NCBI GenBank assembly: GCA_016748015.1 | Contig: JAAOMT010000675.1 | Coordinates: 756,314 to 820,313 of the forward strand | Length of the DNA stretch: 64,000 bases | Direction: 5' to 3' | DNA from: Geosiphon pyriformis | Lineage: Eukaryota; Glomeromycota; Glomeromycetes; Archaeosporales; Geosiphonaceae | Part shown: in pieces, positions 11,039 to 22,386 of the stretch | Layout: each line of letters starts with the position of its first letter | Numbering within the stretch: the stretch's first letter is position 1 | Notes under the pieces: generated by a model | Databases searched by the model: none | What the model was told of the DNA's origin: nothing | The model's input: only the letters and a program-made list of their open reading frames with translations | Translations under genes and position numbers: made by a program

Positions 11039-13051
11039 TCTTCTTTCTAGTTACCTTTAGTTATTTCTTCCGACATACCCAATTTTGTTGTAATAAAACC
11101 AGTAGGCTTTTCTGCTAGTGGTTCTGGTATTGGTTTGACTGGATTGGAATTTCGGTCTAGAACTAAAAAGAAAGTACGAGTTAAGAGTGTCTATGTTTGT
11201 GATCTTTTATACAAAAAATTGAAAAAATCTGGTGTTACTAAAGTTGTGGTGAACTCATTGGCTGGACTTTTTCCTGAACATGTTTTACAAACTAATTGTA
11301 GTAAATGCAAGGTGTCTTAGGGTAGTGAGATTAAGAGTGAAGATGCCAGCATTAGTGGAGTTTTAGACGTTGAGAACATAGACAACATGGTAGCTGAAGA
11401 GACTAGTTATATAGATTCTAATGCTTCTGAGGCTGATGACATGGTGAACAATGCAACTCCTAAGAAAACACAAACAAGAACCTATGTTTTGGGACCACTG
11501 CCAAAAACACCTTCCTTCAGAAACTTGAGTGATGACAATACTGAGTTGGTGCTTCCTAAGTCTAAATTTGTTGGGTCCAATCAGCTGCTGTCAGCCAAAT
11601 CATGTGTTCCAGATAGACATAGCTTTAAGCCAATTAGATCATTTACTTTGAATGTGGAGTTGGCTGCTGTGCTTGGCAAAACTAATGGCAATAAATTAAT
11701 TTCAATCAAAAAAATTTTTTATAAAATTAATGGTTTTGGGAGAGCCTCTACTCCTTCAAAATTTCCAGGAATCATCAAATCTTTATTTATTTCTGAATTT
11801 AGCATGAATAAGGTAAAAGAATTGGCAATTCGTGAAAAAACTGTGGTAAATAATGATCTTAAAAAGGTTAGCAGCTGTTCAGATAAGAAAATTGTTGTTA
11901 AGAAGATTTTGGTTGATCTTCCCAAGTTGGCTGTTAAATCTGTTTTTTCTAAGTTTAGAAAGATTGTATCAATCAAAATACAACTGATTGGTCTGTGGCA
12001 AAAGGCTTTGGTAGAGTTTGAGTTTTTTGAAATAGCTGATTTGGTTACAGCTAAGTGGTCTGTTTTCATGGGAAAGAATTTTGTTTATGTAGCAAAAGCC
12101 ATTGATGATAAACAATCATGGGTTTCTAGAGATTTGCATCAGGCATTGCTTTATACTTTTTTAGTTGGTATTATGGCTTATGATCTTTCAAATTTGTTAG
12201 AATCATATGGTAAGAAAACTTGTTTCATTGGCCGTAATCTTAGCTCTTATGTGCATGATAGATGTGCAATTGTGTGTTTTGTTGATGAGACCTCCAAATT
12301 GACTGCTATTGGTTCTGCTCCAGTATTTAAGAGTGTGAATTTGTGCTGGGCCAGTTTTTTTTTGGCCCATTGTGTTTAGTACAAACAGTTTGGTCATATC
12401 TCTACAGGATGTTTAATGGGTAGAAATTTTGGTATTCATGATAAACAGATGGTGACTTCTCAAGATCAGGTTCATTTGGCCTATATATATAAAAAGAAGC
12501 AAATGCCAATTGTTTGTCCAGTTTCTTTTGATAGGAAAACTTGAGCCCAGGTTGTAGGTGGCTTTTCTTCTTGTGTGGTTTTGTCAGTTCCTTCTGGTGC
12601 TAATTTGCTTTCAAGTATAGAATCTTCAATAATGGCTTCCAGCCTTCTTGATGGTTCTGGCTTGGCCAAATGCTTGGCTTTTTTGGAGTGCTCTATAGAA
12701 CTTTTGTCAGATCAGATTTTAGAGATTTTAGGGAAATTAAGCTTTGTGGAATTGGTGCTGATGTCTTCACCTTCTTGTGTCTTTTTTCTTTTTGTTGCTT
12801 CTCTCTTGGATCCAGCTTTGAACTCGGATATGGCTGTGGATAGTGTGGTGGTACTCTTTTCTTCTTTTCTTCCAGTAATTAATAATGCTACTCCCGAACT
12901 AAGTTTGAGCAGTTCAAAGGTTTTTACCACCAAAGTGAGTGGTTTGAAATCAAAAATGATGGCTTTAAAAGTCTTGGTTGGTTTGGTATTGGTGAGATTG
13001 GACTCATTGTGTTCTGGTTTGGGTTTGTTGGCTCTTCCTCCATCTCAATAA
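11039..13051 (+). pseudogene. LINE1 ORF1: RRM-like nucleic-acid-binding protein
   Basis: Frame 2 is open, apart from three stops (TAG 11318, TAG 12377, TGA 12542), until TAA at 13049. A clear ATG is not visible; the conserved N-terminus starts near GFSASGSGIGLTGLEF. The protein has a Ser/Asp-rich N-terminal half, then GRASTPSKFPGIIKSLF. An RRM-like domain follows (VDLPKLAVKSVFSKF, KIVSIKIQLIGLWQKALVEF, around 11905-12030). A CCHC knuckle at about 12367-12410 has lost a Cys to Tyr and gained a stop (HCV-stop-YKQFGHISTGC). It ends in a Ser-rich tail and a heptad-like segment (VSGLKSKMMALKVLV). The role expected from the family is to coat LINE RNA. The coding strand is T-rich. Confidence 0.85.
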
Positions 13052-13053
13052 TT

Positions 13054-14582
13054 AGTTTAATTTGGAAAATTGCCACTTGTAATGTTTGAAATATGAACAA
13101 TTCTGCAAAACAGGAGGATATTGTTTGTTGGCACAGAGATATGAGCAATTTGATTTCAATTATTACTAAGACCAAGTTATGAAGTAAGGTTTGTTCATGG
13201 ATTGCTGATAGGTTTGATGATGTTCGTGTTTTCACTTCTGGTATGAATTCTGGTAACTCTGGTTCAGGTGTTGCCATTATTATGGACATTTTTCTAGTTC
13301 GTCATATGTGTAAAATTTCTAAGGTTTCTGGTTGGCTCCTCTCTGTCAGGCTACTTTTCAAAAACAAACTCTCTGTGTTGATTTTGGGGTTCTATGCTGG
13401 TGCTTCTTTGGTAGTTTGGTTCTCCCAAGCTGGTAAAATTAACTCTATGATTGCTAATGCTATGAATGAGTCCTCTTTTGTTGTTCTGGATAGTGATTTC
13501 AATGAAGATGGCTCTTGTAGATATGCCAGCTTTAAGAAATGTCTAGATCTTGGTTTGGTCAACTTCTTGGGTGAAAGTTCTTTTGTGAAGATACCTACCT
13601 GAACTAACTCTTATGGTGTGGCTAAAACAATCAACTTTCTGTTTGTCTCCTCGAACTTGGTCAATGCTGTGGTAGATCATGTTGTGTGTGATATTGGAAA
13701 AATTTTTGATACTGATCATCAGGCTGTTTTTGTGTCTATGAGTTTGGGTGGACTTTTGGATATGCAGTTAAACTCTCTTCACAAGCAAGTAAATAGAAAT
13801 TGGTGGAAGTTCAATTTTAAGAATGCTAGTAAAGATAAGTGGAATGATTTTAAGTATGCCACATTGGCCAATACAGTAATATTCTCAGATAAGTTTTCTG
13901 CAGCTTTGAGGTTTTCGGATTTAGATGCAATATGGAATATTATTTATAAGATCATTGTTCTTTCAGCTAGTGAAATATTCAGAAAAATATGGTTTAAGGA
14001 CTTTGATCATGTTTTTACCAAGGAATCTTTGAGGTTTCATAGACTTGAACTTTTGGTTTCTAAGATTGTTGGAGCCTTTTGTGAAGATGGTATTGACAAT
14101 TTTGTTTTTCTTATGAGGTGCTGGCATTCTTTGAACAATACTAAAGCTTTGGTTGTTTAAGATTTGGTGGACTCTGGTACAGTCTTTAATCATGTTTGTT
14201 CTGTACTCTTTGGTGCTAGAAAATTTTATCATGCTTTGAAGCTTGTAGAATCTTTAAGGGCTAAAGAGGTGAACATCAGGTCTGCTATAAATAAAAAGAT
14301 GGATAGCTTTGAAACAAATAAAAGTCATACTATAAGGAGTGTATTGGAATGCCTATTTCACAAAGTGATGCTTGACCATTTAGTTGTCAATGATGAGCTG
14401 GTTTTGGAGCCTGATTTGGTTAAGTCTAAGGTTGATACAATTATGGAAAATTGGACTTGGAAGCATCAGATGGTTCTTAATGTTTCTAGTGAGTAATGTC
14501 ATTAATATTAGTCTTTGGGTTATGTTTTTAATGGAGCTTTTGTTGGTGTGATGTGTTCAGTTGGTTTTGATGAATTTTTTGA
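13054..14582 (+). pseudogene. LINE1 ORF2 N-terminal half: AP-type endonuclease and linker
   Basis: Frame 1 begins directly after ORF1. The endonuclease has WKIATCNV, a degraded TKTKL (Glu to Lys in the TETKL motif), the core VVLDSDFNEDG and the catalytic FDTDHQAV. The following region (RSVLECLFHKVMLDHLVV, LVKSKVDTIMENW, FNGAFVGVMCSVGFDEFFE) is the linker just before RT. Stops at 13090, 13180, around 13600 (TGA in place of Trp) and 14158, and several around 14494-14510, are transition-type. The frame ends abruptly at FDEFFE and the sequence continues in another frame with the RT DD motif: the palm and fingers are missing. Confidence 0.87.
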
Positions 14583-16973
14583 GGTGCTTTTATTGATGAT
14601 ACAATTTGGATTGATAGCAGTCAGAGTGCTACTCAACACATTCTTGATGTTGCTAGTGAGTTTTTCCAGATTAATAACATTTCTATTAACAATAATAAAA
14701 CAGTGGTCATTCCTATCAACAACAAGATCAGCAATTCTTCTCTTTTTATCAGTGGTGTGTCCATTTCTATCACCAAAAAAGGGGAGTCTCATTGGTATTT
14801 GGGTATTTATTTTTCAACTGAAGGTCTTTCAAAGCCTAGTTTAGCTAAGGCACATTTAAATATTCATTTTTTTACCAATCTGGTCTTAAAGAAAGCTGTA
14901 TTGAATAAGCAGTTTTTGTATTTGGTATTAGCAGTTCTCTATTCTATTGTCAGTTACAGAACTTAGTTTAGTTTTGTTTCTGTTGGTGTGTGTAATAAGT
15001 GGGATGCTTTAATTTGTAGAGGCTTAAAGCTTAGGTCTGGTCTATCTCTTAACTTTCCTGGTAATATATTATACCACTTCTCATTTTATGGTCTAAAGTT
15101 TTTCTCACAAATTCAATCTGAAAGTAAAATTGCTTCACTTGTGAGCCTTGTAAACTCTGGTGGGATTTTGGGTCATTTGTTCTTTTACCAGTCACATGAT
15201 TTGCAGGTTCAGTGTTGGCACCTTGTTTATTTATTGGTTTTTCTTATTTATACTCATATCAACATCTTTAATAATTTTCTGGCAGACTTGGTTCGTATTT
15301 TTCTTGATTGTAATTTACCTCTGAGTGGCTCTTTGGCCAATTCTTTTTGGTTATGTAATAGGGTGCCCATGTCAGTTGTTCTGGATGAGTCAAAGTTTGT
15401 CAAGTTCTTCCCTTCTCTCTGGTAGTATGGTATTGCTTTTGTGGATCAACTTTGTGATTATTATAGTGCTGTTTTTGATTGGTACATTTTTAAATAGTAA
15501 AAAAGATTGGATCCATGTGGCTCTATTCTGGAGTGGTTCAAGCTGTCTGCTGCATTTCTCAATAATGTGACCTTGTCTCTGACTCATCCCTTGGCTGTGT
15601 ATGGTAGTAGTTCTTCGAACATTCTTGGATCTAGTGACTTTGTGTCTGTTTGTAATCATCTTTTGCAGATTGATAATGGCATTTTATCTGTATACATGGA
15701 TAGATCCTTGAAGAATCAGGACACAGCTAGCTGTAGAGCTGGTACTGTCATCTTTTTTGAGGATATTGGTTTGGGTTTAGGTGTTGGTGTGTCAGGTTTG
15801 ATGTCTTCTACTCTGGCTAAATTGCAAGCTATTGTATTGACTCTGGAGTGTGTTTTTTTATCTAGTTCTGTTCACCTGTTTTCAGATAGTCAATTTGCTT
15901 TGGATGTTTACAAGTCAGAACTGGATCTGGTGTGTCCTGATTTTTGTAATCAGTGTTGAGTTGAGCATCAACATATCATTAATGTTATTCATGATAAGAA
16001 TTTGAGGGTTAGTTGACACAAGGTAAAGAGCCACTCTGGTATTTTGAAGAATGAACATGCTAACATGATTGCTGGTGCCATCTCTCTTTCAGACTGGTGT
16101 CTTCCTCTTTGCCTGGATGAACATTTTATTGTGTCTAATTATGGTATAATTTCTGGTAATTCTAGGCACTTTGTTTGTAATATCTATTATTCTATTTGTT
16201 GTGTGTATTAAGAGGTTGGTTTTGGTTCAAGGTTCTTGGAGGGTGGTTTGTTTTCTGATGTTGATTGGGTCTGCTCCTCATTGGTGTAACATCCTAATTT
16301 GTACATGGCTACTGGTTTTACCAGCCAATCTTCAGCTAATGCACACATGTACTTCATAAAAGCTTTATACCATTGCTTGCCTATTGCCATTCGGAAATGT
16401 TTTTATAGTAAACTGTATTCTAGTGTGTTGTGCTTGTATTGTGGTGAAGTGGAGGTGTCAGATCATGCATTCTCTTATATGATTGATGAATCTGCCTGCC
16501 ATTAGTTATTGGACTCCCATGTGAATTCTTAGAAGACACTTTCTGGCTTTGCTCATTTTTCTTTGTGTGTTTTGCAGCTGTTATTGTTCTGTTCTCCTGG
16601 TTTTTCTGTGTTTATAGCTCTCTTTAAGGGTTTTGTTTTTGATGGTTGGTTCCACAAAGCTGTTTCCATTTTCTATAATCTCAAGATTACTAGTATGGAG
16701 GTTGTTAAATTTGTGCACTCTCTCAGTATGACTTTTAGGGATAATATTTGGTTGATTTGCACTAAACACCACACCTATATGGAAAAGAATGGTTTGATTT
16801 CTCTTGATAGTTTAGCACTTGTCCCAGTTTCTGGTTTGGCTTTGGGGTTTTCTGCTGGTGTATTAAAACTGCTTGGCATTACTAATGCTTTTAGTATGCG
16901 TTTTGGTTTTTACAAATCTTGTTTGTTTTTTTCAGATGTTAGTGGCTCAGTATTAGTTCATATAGCTGCATAG
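14583..16973 (+). pseudogene. LINE1 ORF2 C-terminal half: RT end, RNase H, zinc motif
   Basis: Frame 3 opens at GAFIDDTIW, the catalytic DD motif of LINE RT (14583-14609). It continues through ISINNNKTVVIPIN, SISITKKGESHWYLGIYF and CNKWDALI. RNase H (about 15660-16060) has SVYMDRSL (first Asp kept), STLAKLQAI (catalytic Glu changed to Lys) and LFSDSQFAL (Asp kept). Near 16430 a motif CLYCGEVEVSDHAFSYMID has lost its last Cys to Tyr. The C-terminus ends VSGSVLVHIAA. Stops at 14964, 15424, 15496-15501, 15957, 16014, 16503 and 16530 interrupt it. Confidence 0.88.
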
Positions 16974-17097
16974 TGTTGTCCTGATCAGCCCGAGTAGCTG
17001 GTTATATGTAGAAATTACATGATTCACACCTAGTTTAGATTATTTCTTTGATGTATAATACTAGGCTGTGTTTAGATCTTACTCATTAAAATAAAAA

Positions 17098-17111
17098 AAA
17101 TAATATTAATT
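17098..17111. repeat. LINE1 target-site duplication, right copy
   Basis: The exact second copy of AAATAATATTAATT, placed directly after the A-rich LINE1 tail. Confidence 0.8.
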
Positions 17112-18800
17112 TAACCACTAATTTAAAAAAATTTATTAGAATTTTCTTGATTATAATTTTTAAATTTGATTTAATGTTAATTTTTTTTAAATTAACATTA
17201 ATTAATTTTATTTTTCTATAGTTAGCTGTTTCATAGCTTTTAGACTAACTTCAAAAATAAATAAAGTTTTAATAATATTATAAAACTTTAAGAGAATTAA
17301 TGCTCTCTTAAAACCATCAATTTTATAAAAATTTTTTTAATAAACTTGATTTTTTTATTCAAATTTTTGCTAAGTACAGCCATAAAATTAATGTTCAGTG
17401 TAAATAATTTAACTAAGTTAAAGTACTTTCTTTTTTAAATTTATAATAGATTAAAAAATAGAATTAATTAAAAAAAAACTAAAAAAGCAAGAATTTTATT
17501 ATTTTTAAAGTTTGCAAAAACCAGTTTTTTAAGAGGTTTTTTCAAATTATAAAATCAAATACAAGTTTTTTTAAGTGTTGTTTTATCTATGTTTTTATTG
17601 TTATTAAAGCTATTAAAATCTATAAAATTAGTTTTTTTACTATTGTATTCTTTAAATTATCTATATTAGACAAATTATTAATACTATTTTTTTTACTTTT
17701 TATTTTATTGCTTTAAAAGCAATATTTAATAATATTACTATTTTCAAGCCAAAAATTTAGCTAAAAATTTATAAAATTAAAACTAATAACAGATTTTTTG
17801 ATTTTTGATCAGAATTTTTTAGTATATAAACATATAAATTGTGATTTTTTTTTCATGTTAAAACAATTTTTATTCTAGTTTTACCAAAATTTACAAAACT
17901 AGTTAACATATTAATCTGTTTTATAACTATAAACAAATTCATATTGAAAAAAATAGTTAAAATAAATAAAAAAATAAGTAAAAAAAAATAAGTATGATTA
18001 AATTTTTCAAATCTTGGTGGTTTTATTGTAAGCAAAAAATTAATAAAACAAAGAGTTTTTAAAATTAAAAATATTAAGCAAAATTAAAAAAAATTATATT
18101 TTTATTATATTTTTAAAATAATTTTTATAATTAAAGTATTAATTTGATTTTGCACTTTTTTTAATTATTATATTTTTATAATTATAACTAAAATAAAAAG
18201 TAAAAAAGTTTTAAATATTATTTTTTTTTATTGTAATTAATAATATTTTAACAAAAAAAGTTTTTTTTATTATAAAAATAACTAAATAAAATGGTTTAAA
18301 CCATTTTTTTACATATTAATAATATAAAATTATTAAAAACTGTTTTTAAAATATTTTTATTATTTTTAATTAGTGGTTTTTTTTTAGTTAAAAAAACATA
18401 TTAAAATTAGTCTTAATATTATTTTTATTTTCTCTAAAAGCTCAAAGTTTTTAATAATAAATTAATTAACAAACTGGTTTTTTTTGTTTTTATTACTATT
18501 ATTACTTTATAAATAACCATAAAAACCAAAAAATTTAAAAAGCAGCAATTATTACTTATATTTACTATTATTATATTAAATATTTTTATAATTTCAGATA
18601 AAATCTTAAATACAATTTTTTTAATAGTAATCAGTTTTTTTTCTAATATAAATAATAATATTTTTTAAGATAAACTAAAATTAATTATTGGTTATATTAT
18701 TAAATATATAGCTGCTATTTTAATATTTAATATTTTTTTAAGATTAAATAAGTTTTTATTAAGACAGTATTTTAGTTTATACATAAATTTATTAATATTA
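17112..18800 (-). mobile_element. Ghost LINE-a, proximal part (ORF1)
   Basis: This is the other half of the LINE split by LINE1. On the minus strand, 17853-18035 reads KPPRFEKFNHTYF, matching the TPSKFPGIIKSLF block of ORF1. Further on, FVNFGKTRIKIVL matches the RRM-like FSKFGKIVSIKIQL with one residue lost. Order and strand agree with the 6669-10957 half: ORF1 to the right, ORF2 to the left. The right boundary is an estimate from the distance of this block to the 5' end in LINE1. The rest is too eroded for me to align. Confidence 0.65.
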
Positions 18801-19556
18801 AATTTGTATTTAAAAATAATTTAAAGTTTTTTGTATAAAATTTGGTTTTTAAACTTCTTTAAATATTGTATTTTAAATTGAATTTATTAATTTTATTCTT
18901 TTTTTACTTTTTAAATAGTTAAATCTTTAATAATTTCTAATTTTTTTTTTGTTGTTATTACTAATTTTGTTTTGTGTAATATGATTTTAGATATATTTAT
19001 AATTAATATAAAAACAATTTTTGGTATTTATAATAAAGTTTTTAAAGTTATATTAAAATTTGTTAACATTTTTAATATAATTACAATTGTTTTAACATGC
19101 TAATTAATCTTAATAGACAAAAATAGGTTTAAAATTTTTTTTATAAATTAAAAAAAACTATTTTTTTATAATATATTTAAAACTAATTTAATTAATTTTT
19201 TTTTAGCTGCTTAATTTTTAAATTAACAAGCTAGTTTTTTAGATTGATAATTATATTTGTTTTATTTTTTATTTTTTTAATTTTAATAAAGAATTTTAAA
19301 ATATAATTGTTACTTTTGGTTTTAAAAATAAATAATCTAGTTATAACAACTTGTTACATAAAACAATCTTGAAAATAGTTTCAATTAGTATCAAAAATTT
19401 TATTAAATTTTAAAAAAATAATATGTATTATTTATTTTATTGAATAAATTAAAGTTGGATCATTAATTTTACTAAAAATAAATATAATATTTAATTATTG
19501 CAAAATAAAAAATAAACAAATAATTAACTAATCTTAACATCTTATATTATTTTGTT
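18801..19556. other. AT-rich stretch without recognisable gene
   Basis: Almost pure A/T with long homopolymer runs. I see no coding remnant. It separates the ghost LINE-a 5' end from the MULE transposase 3' end and may hold the MULE terminal region. Confidence 0.5.
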
Positions 19557-20578
19557 TTAAAAGATTATATCTATTACAAATGTATTTTGTGTGTGGTTTT
19601 TCTTTTTTTTCAGTAGCAGACTTATAATATTTGGTTTTTGAGTATTCTTTATGTTATGATCTAATATATTTTTAACTTGCTCAAGCTTATTTTTTTTATT
19701 GGCATTATTAATTTGATTGTTTTTTAGAATTTGGTTTTGATTTTGAAATATAGATACTACTTTTTTATGTTGGCCAAGAAATTGTTTTAATTATATTATT
19801 ATCTTACTATGATTATTATGTTTAATAGCAAACTGAGCAGCTTATTATACAAGTTTCTATACTTTACTATATTTTTGTTTTTTCTGTGCTACAAAACATA
19901 AAACATTAATAATAGTTTTAGGTATAATTAAAAAATTTAGGATTATTATTTCATTGAAAAAAATTTTTATAGCCTTTTAATTTGTGAAGCAAAAAGCTTC
20001 AATGACTAAATTATTATCTCTTTTTTTATTAGTATATTATTATAAAAGTATTATTTGAATTTAAAATTTTGCAATTTTTGGATATAGCATCACTTAAAAA
20101 TAATAATAACAAACAATATCACAAAATATACTAGACAAGCATGAACAAAAATAAGAAACAGAATTAACAATTATAATAAAATATGAATGTTTGCTGTTTT
20201 CTAGTCATAAGTCTGTAATCTTCCAAACTTTTTTGATATTTTTTTCATTAACTTTAGCAATTATTAATTTTAATAAGATTTATTTTATGTTATACAAATT
20301 TTCAATAAAATCACTTATTATATTAGAACTAGAATCCCAAATATTAAAATGTTGTTAAATAAACAACTTAAAAAAGTATACTAGAAAATAAATTTCTTTA
20401 TTTCATCATAAATATTGATATTCAATGATAATTGACTTATAATAAAGTATAGATATTGTGCCATTTCTAAATGTTCTATAAATAAGATATAAGACATAAA
20501 GTATTGAGTTATTTGTTTGTTAATTTCAAAAAAAAAATCATAATTAATTGATATAATTCTCATATAAAATAAAAGTAT
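19557..20578 (-). pseudogene. MULE transposase C-terminal third with SWIM zinc finger
   Basis: Near 20381-20563 the minus strand reads FFFEINKQITQYFM and EHLEMAQYLYFIISQLSLN. A SWIM-type zinc finger follows: YFCSCLSSIFCDIVCYYYF, fitting C-x-C...C-x-H with the final His changed to Tyr. Then comes a block ending in two stops and Tyr, where the family expects Arg-Trp-Tyr (CGA and TGG both to TAA). A Gln/Asn-rich tail (VVSIFQNQNQILKNNQINN) ends at TAA 19557. The internal stops fit former Gln, Arg or Trp codons. This is the downstream end of the gene split by element B. The combination of FAR1-like N-terminus, D-D-E core and SWIM points to a Mutator-like element transposase. Confidence 0.82.
20575..20578. 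repeat. Element B target-site duplication, low-coordinate copy
   Basis: GTAT, repeated at 30421-30424 beyond the other LTR. Confidence 0.7.
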
Positions 20579-21535
20579 TGTTATTAGAGATTTTTGGTTT
20601 TTTTTTAATGTTGTTAATGCTTGTTTGCTGTAAATTCACGACTAAAGGAAGTAGTTAGATTTCCAATAACTGGATTTATTTTCAAATTATCTCCTATAAT
20701 TTGAACTGCTAAGTTTATTAGTGGAATCACCAATTTCATGCCAGTTACTTTATATAGTTATGTTGTAGTAAACATTACTTTTTCCCAGAAATTGCTTATC
20801 TGAAAACTTACTAAAAATGTGTAGTTACTTTGTTGTGAAAGTCAACTCTTCTATAGGAATCTCATCTGTAAACTATCTTAATAATTATAATACAAAAATA
20901 ATAAAAAAATAAAAGAAATAAAATTCTAACAAGAGAAACATTTTTTATTTAGACTTGAAGTTACTAACAGATTATTGAAATTGGTAGCTAATCAATTTTA
21001 AAATATTAGTTGTGTTGAGAGAATTTTAAGTGTAATAATTTAAAGAATTTGGTTTTTGAATATTTAATTTTTATTTGAAATGTGTAAAAGATAATTTGTT
21101 CTAATTAAGATATCTAAAGTAAGATACTATGTTAAAATACTATAAGAAAATATATTTTCTTGAAGAAAAAAGCTTTTCTTTTATACAATTTGTTGTAGTA
21201 CTAGTCTTTGAACTTGCACTTTTTTTTTGCTTTAATTTTGGTGAACTAAGGATACATTTTGACAAACTACAAGTTATTTCTACAAATTATTAATTATTTC
21301 AGCCAATTTTCATTAATTTCGGCGAATTTTGACTATATTAAATGGTTCAGAGTATTGTGTAATTTGATTATCTTAATTTTTATGATACAAATCAAGTTAT
21401 TAATTGAATGATAATATTTAATAATTTTGTTAAATAATAAGTAATAATTGAAATAATAATAATATATGCTAATTAATAATAAGAATTATAAGGATAATTT
21501 TATGCTAATTAATAGCTAAAATTCTATTGATAACA
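20579..21535 (-). repeat. Element B 3' LTR
   Basis: 957 bp, reading TGTTATTAGAG at the low end and GATAACA at the high end. The TATA box is at 21178-21185. It matches the A LTR throughout. Confidence 0.92.
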
Positions 21536-22222
21536 TAATCTCCTCCTCAAGACTGAGCTTTATTAAAGTTCAAGCATTATCTGTAATATCAAGATAATAA
21601 TTCAAAATAATTGAAGTGATTTGGTTTGAAAATTGTTGAAATTTCAGTTTTGTGAGCTTTTCAATATATTGAATCTTTATTGGATAAAGTATTGGATTTT
21701 GTAGGACATTTTCACAAGTGTTGAATAAATCATAGAGTCTAAATGCTGCTCTAAGTTTGTAACAAGTGTTTGTTGGTCCAGCTGTTGTTTTGAATTCATT
21801 GTGAATTTGTTTTTGTATAGTTTCAGGAGTGATGTTTGTTGCTTTAAGTTTCAGTTTTCATTTATAAAGTGTTTTTCTAATATGAAAATATCTATAAATA
21901 AGAGTATATTCATTGTTTTGTTCCTTAAAAAATAATAGAAGTTTTTGTTAGATTGTGGTATTTGGTAGAATGTTAATAGAGGCAAATAAAAAGTTTTCTT
22001 TTAGTGTTTGCTTCAAAAGTTCTGATAATTGATTTCCAAAGTAACTTCTTGTTTTTTTCTATAAAGGTAATAATTTTGCAAATTATTTTCTTCTGGTATT
22101 GTGGTTTTTTTTTGAGTGTAATTAATTTAATTTTTATTAATTATTATGGATAGATCAAGAAATGTTTTTAAAACTAACATTAATTTTTGGGATATTTGTT
22201 GAATATTTTAAGGAATAATCAT
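21516..22222 (-). pseudogene. Element B ORF3, frameshifted
   Basis: The start is ATG 22222 (reading MIIP, then a stop where Gln is expected, then NIQQISQK). The last codons run over the polypurine tract into the LTR and stop at 21516. The length is not a multiple of three, and homology to ORF3 of element C moves between frames, so at least one indel is present. Blocks equivalent to the C copy's FYIGKTLYEQKWEL and KLRAALKLYDLF are recognisable. Function unknown. Confidence 0.72.
21536..21548 (-). promoter_or_regulatory. Element B polypurine tract
   Basis: On the minus strand GAGGAGGAGATTA abuts the LTR start TGTTATC. Confidence 0.85.
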
Positions 22223-22386
22223 GATAAAATAACTAACTAATAAACAAAATTTTGAAAAAAAATAAAGAAAATTATTTTTGGATATAGAGTTTTATTTATT
22301 TTTGGGTTTGAGTGTTTCTTGTAATTATTTACTATTTTTGTTTTATGTGTTGTGTATTTGAAAAGAAATATTGTAAAAATATTAAC

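Larger units (their letters stand above)
10958..17097 (+). mobile_element. LINE1: non-LTR retrotransposon with internal deletion
   Basis: A two-ORF LINE bounded by a 14-bp direct repeat. ORF1 (about 11039-13051) has an RRM-like fold and a zinc knuckle. ORF2 has an APE-type endonuclease, an RT remnant, RNase H and a C-terminal zinc motif. The 3' end is an A-rich tail (ATTAAAATAAAAAAAA). The base composition is much richer in G and C than the flanking ghost DNA, which fits a later insertion. The RT core is deleted near 14582, and about ten stops are present, so this copy cannot move by itself. Confidence 0.9.

Noticed and set aside
11719-13289. Minus-strand frames of 60-121 codons inside LINE1 ORF1
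   Set aside because: Shadows of the plus-strand ORF1, which has domain homology; the minus frames have none.
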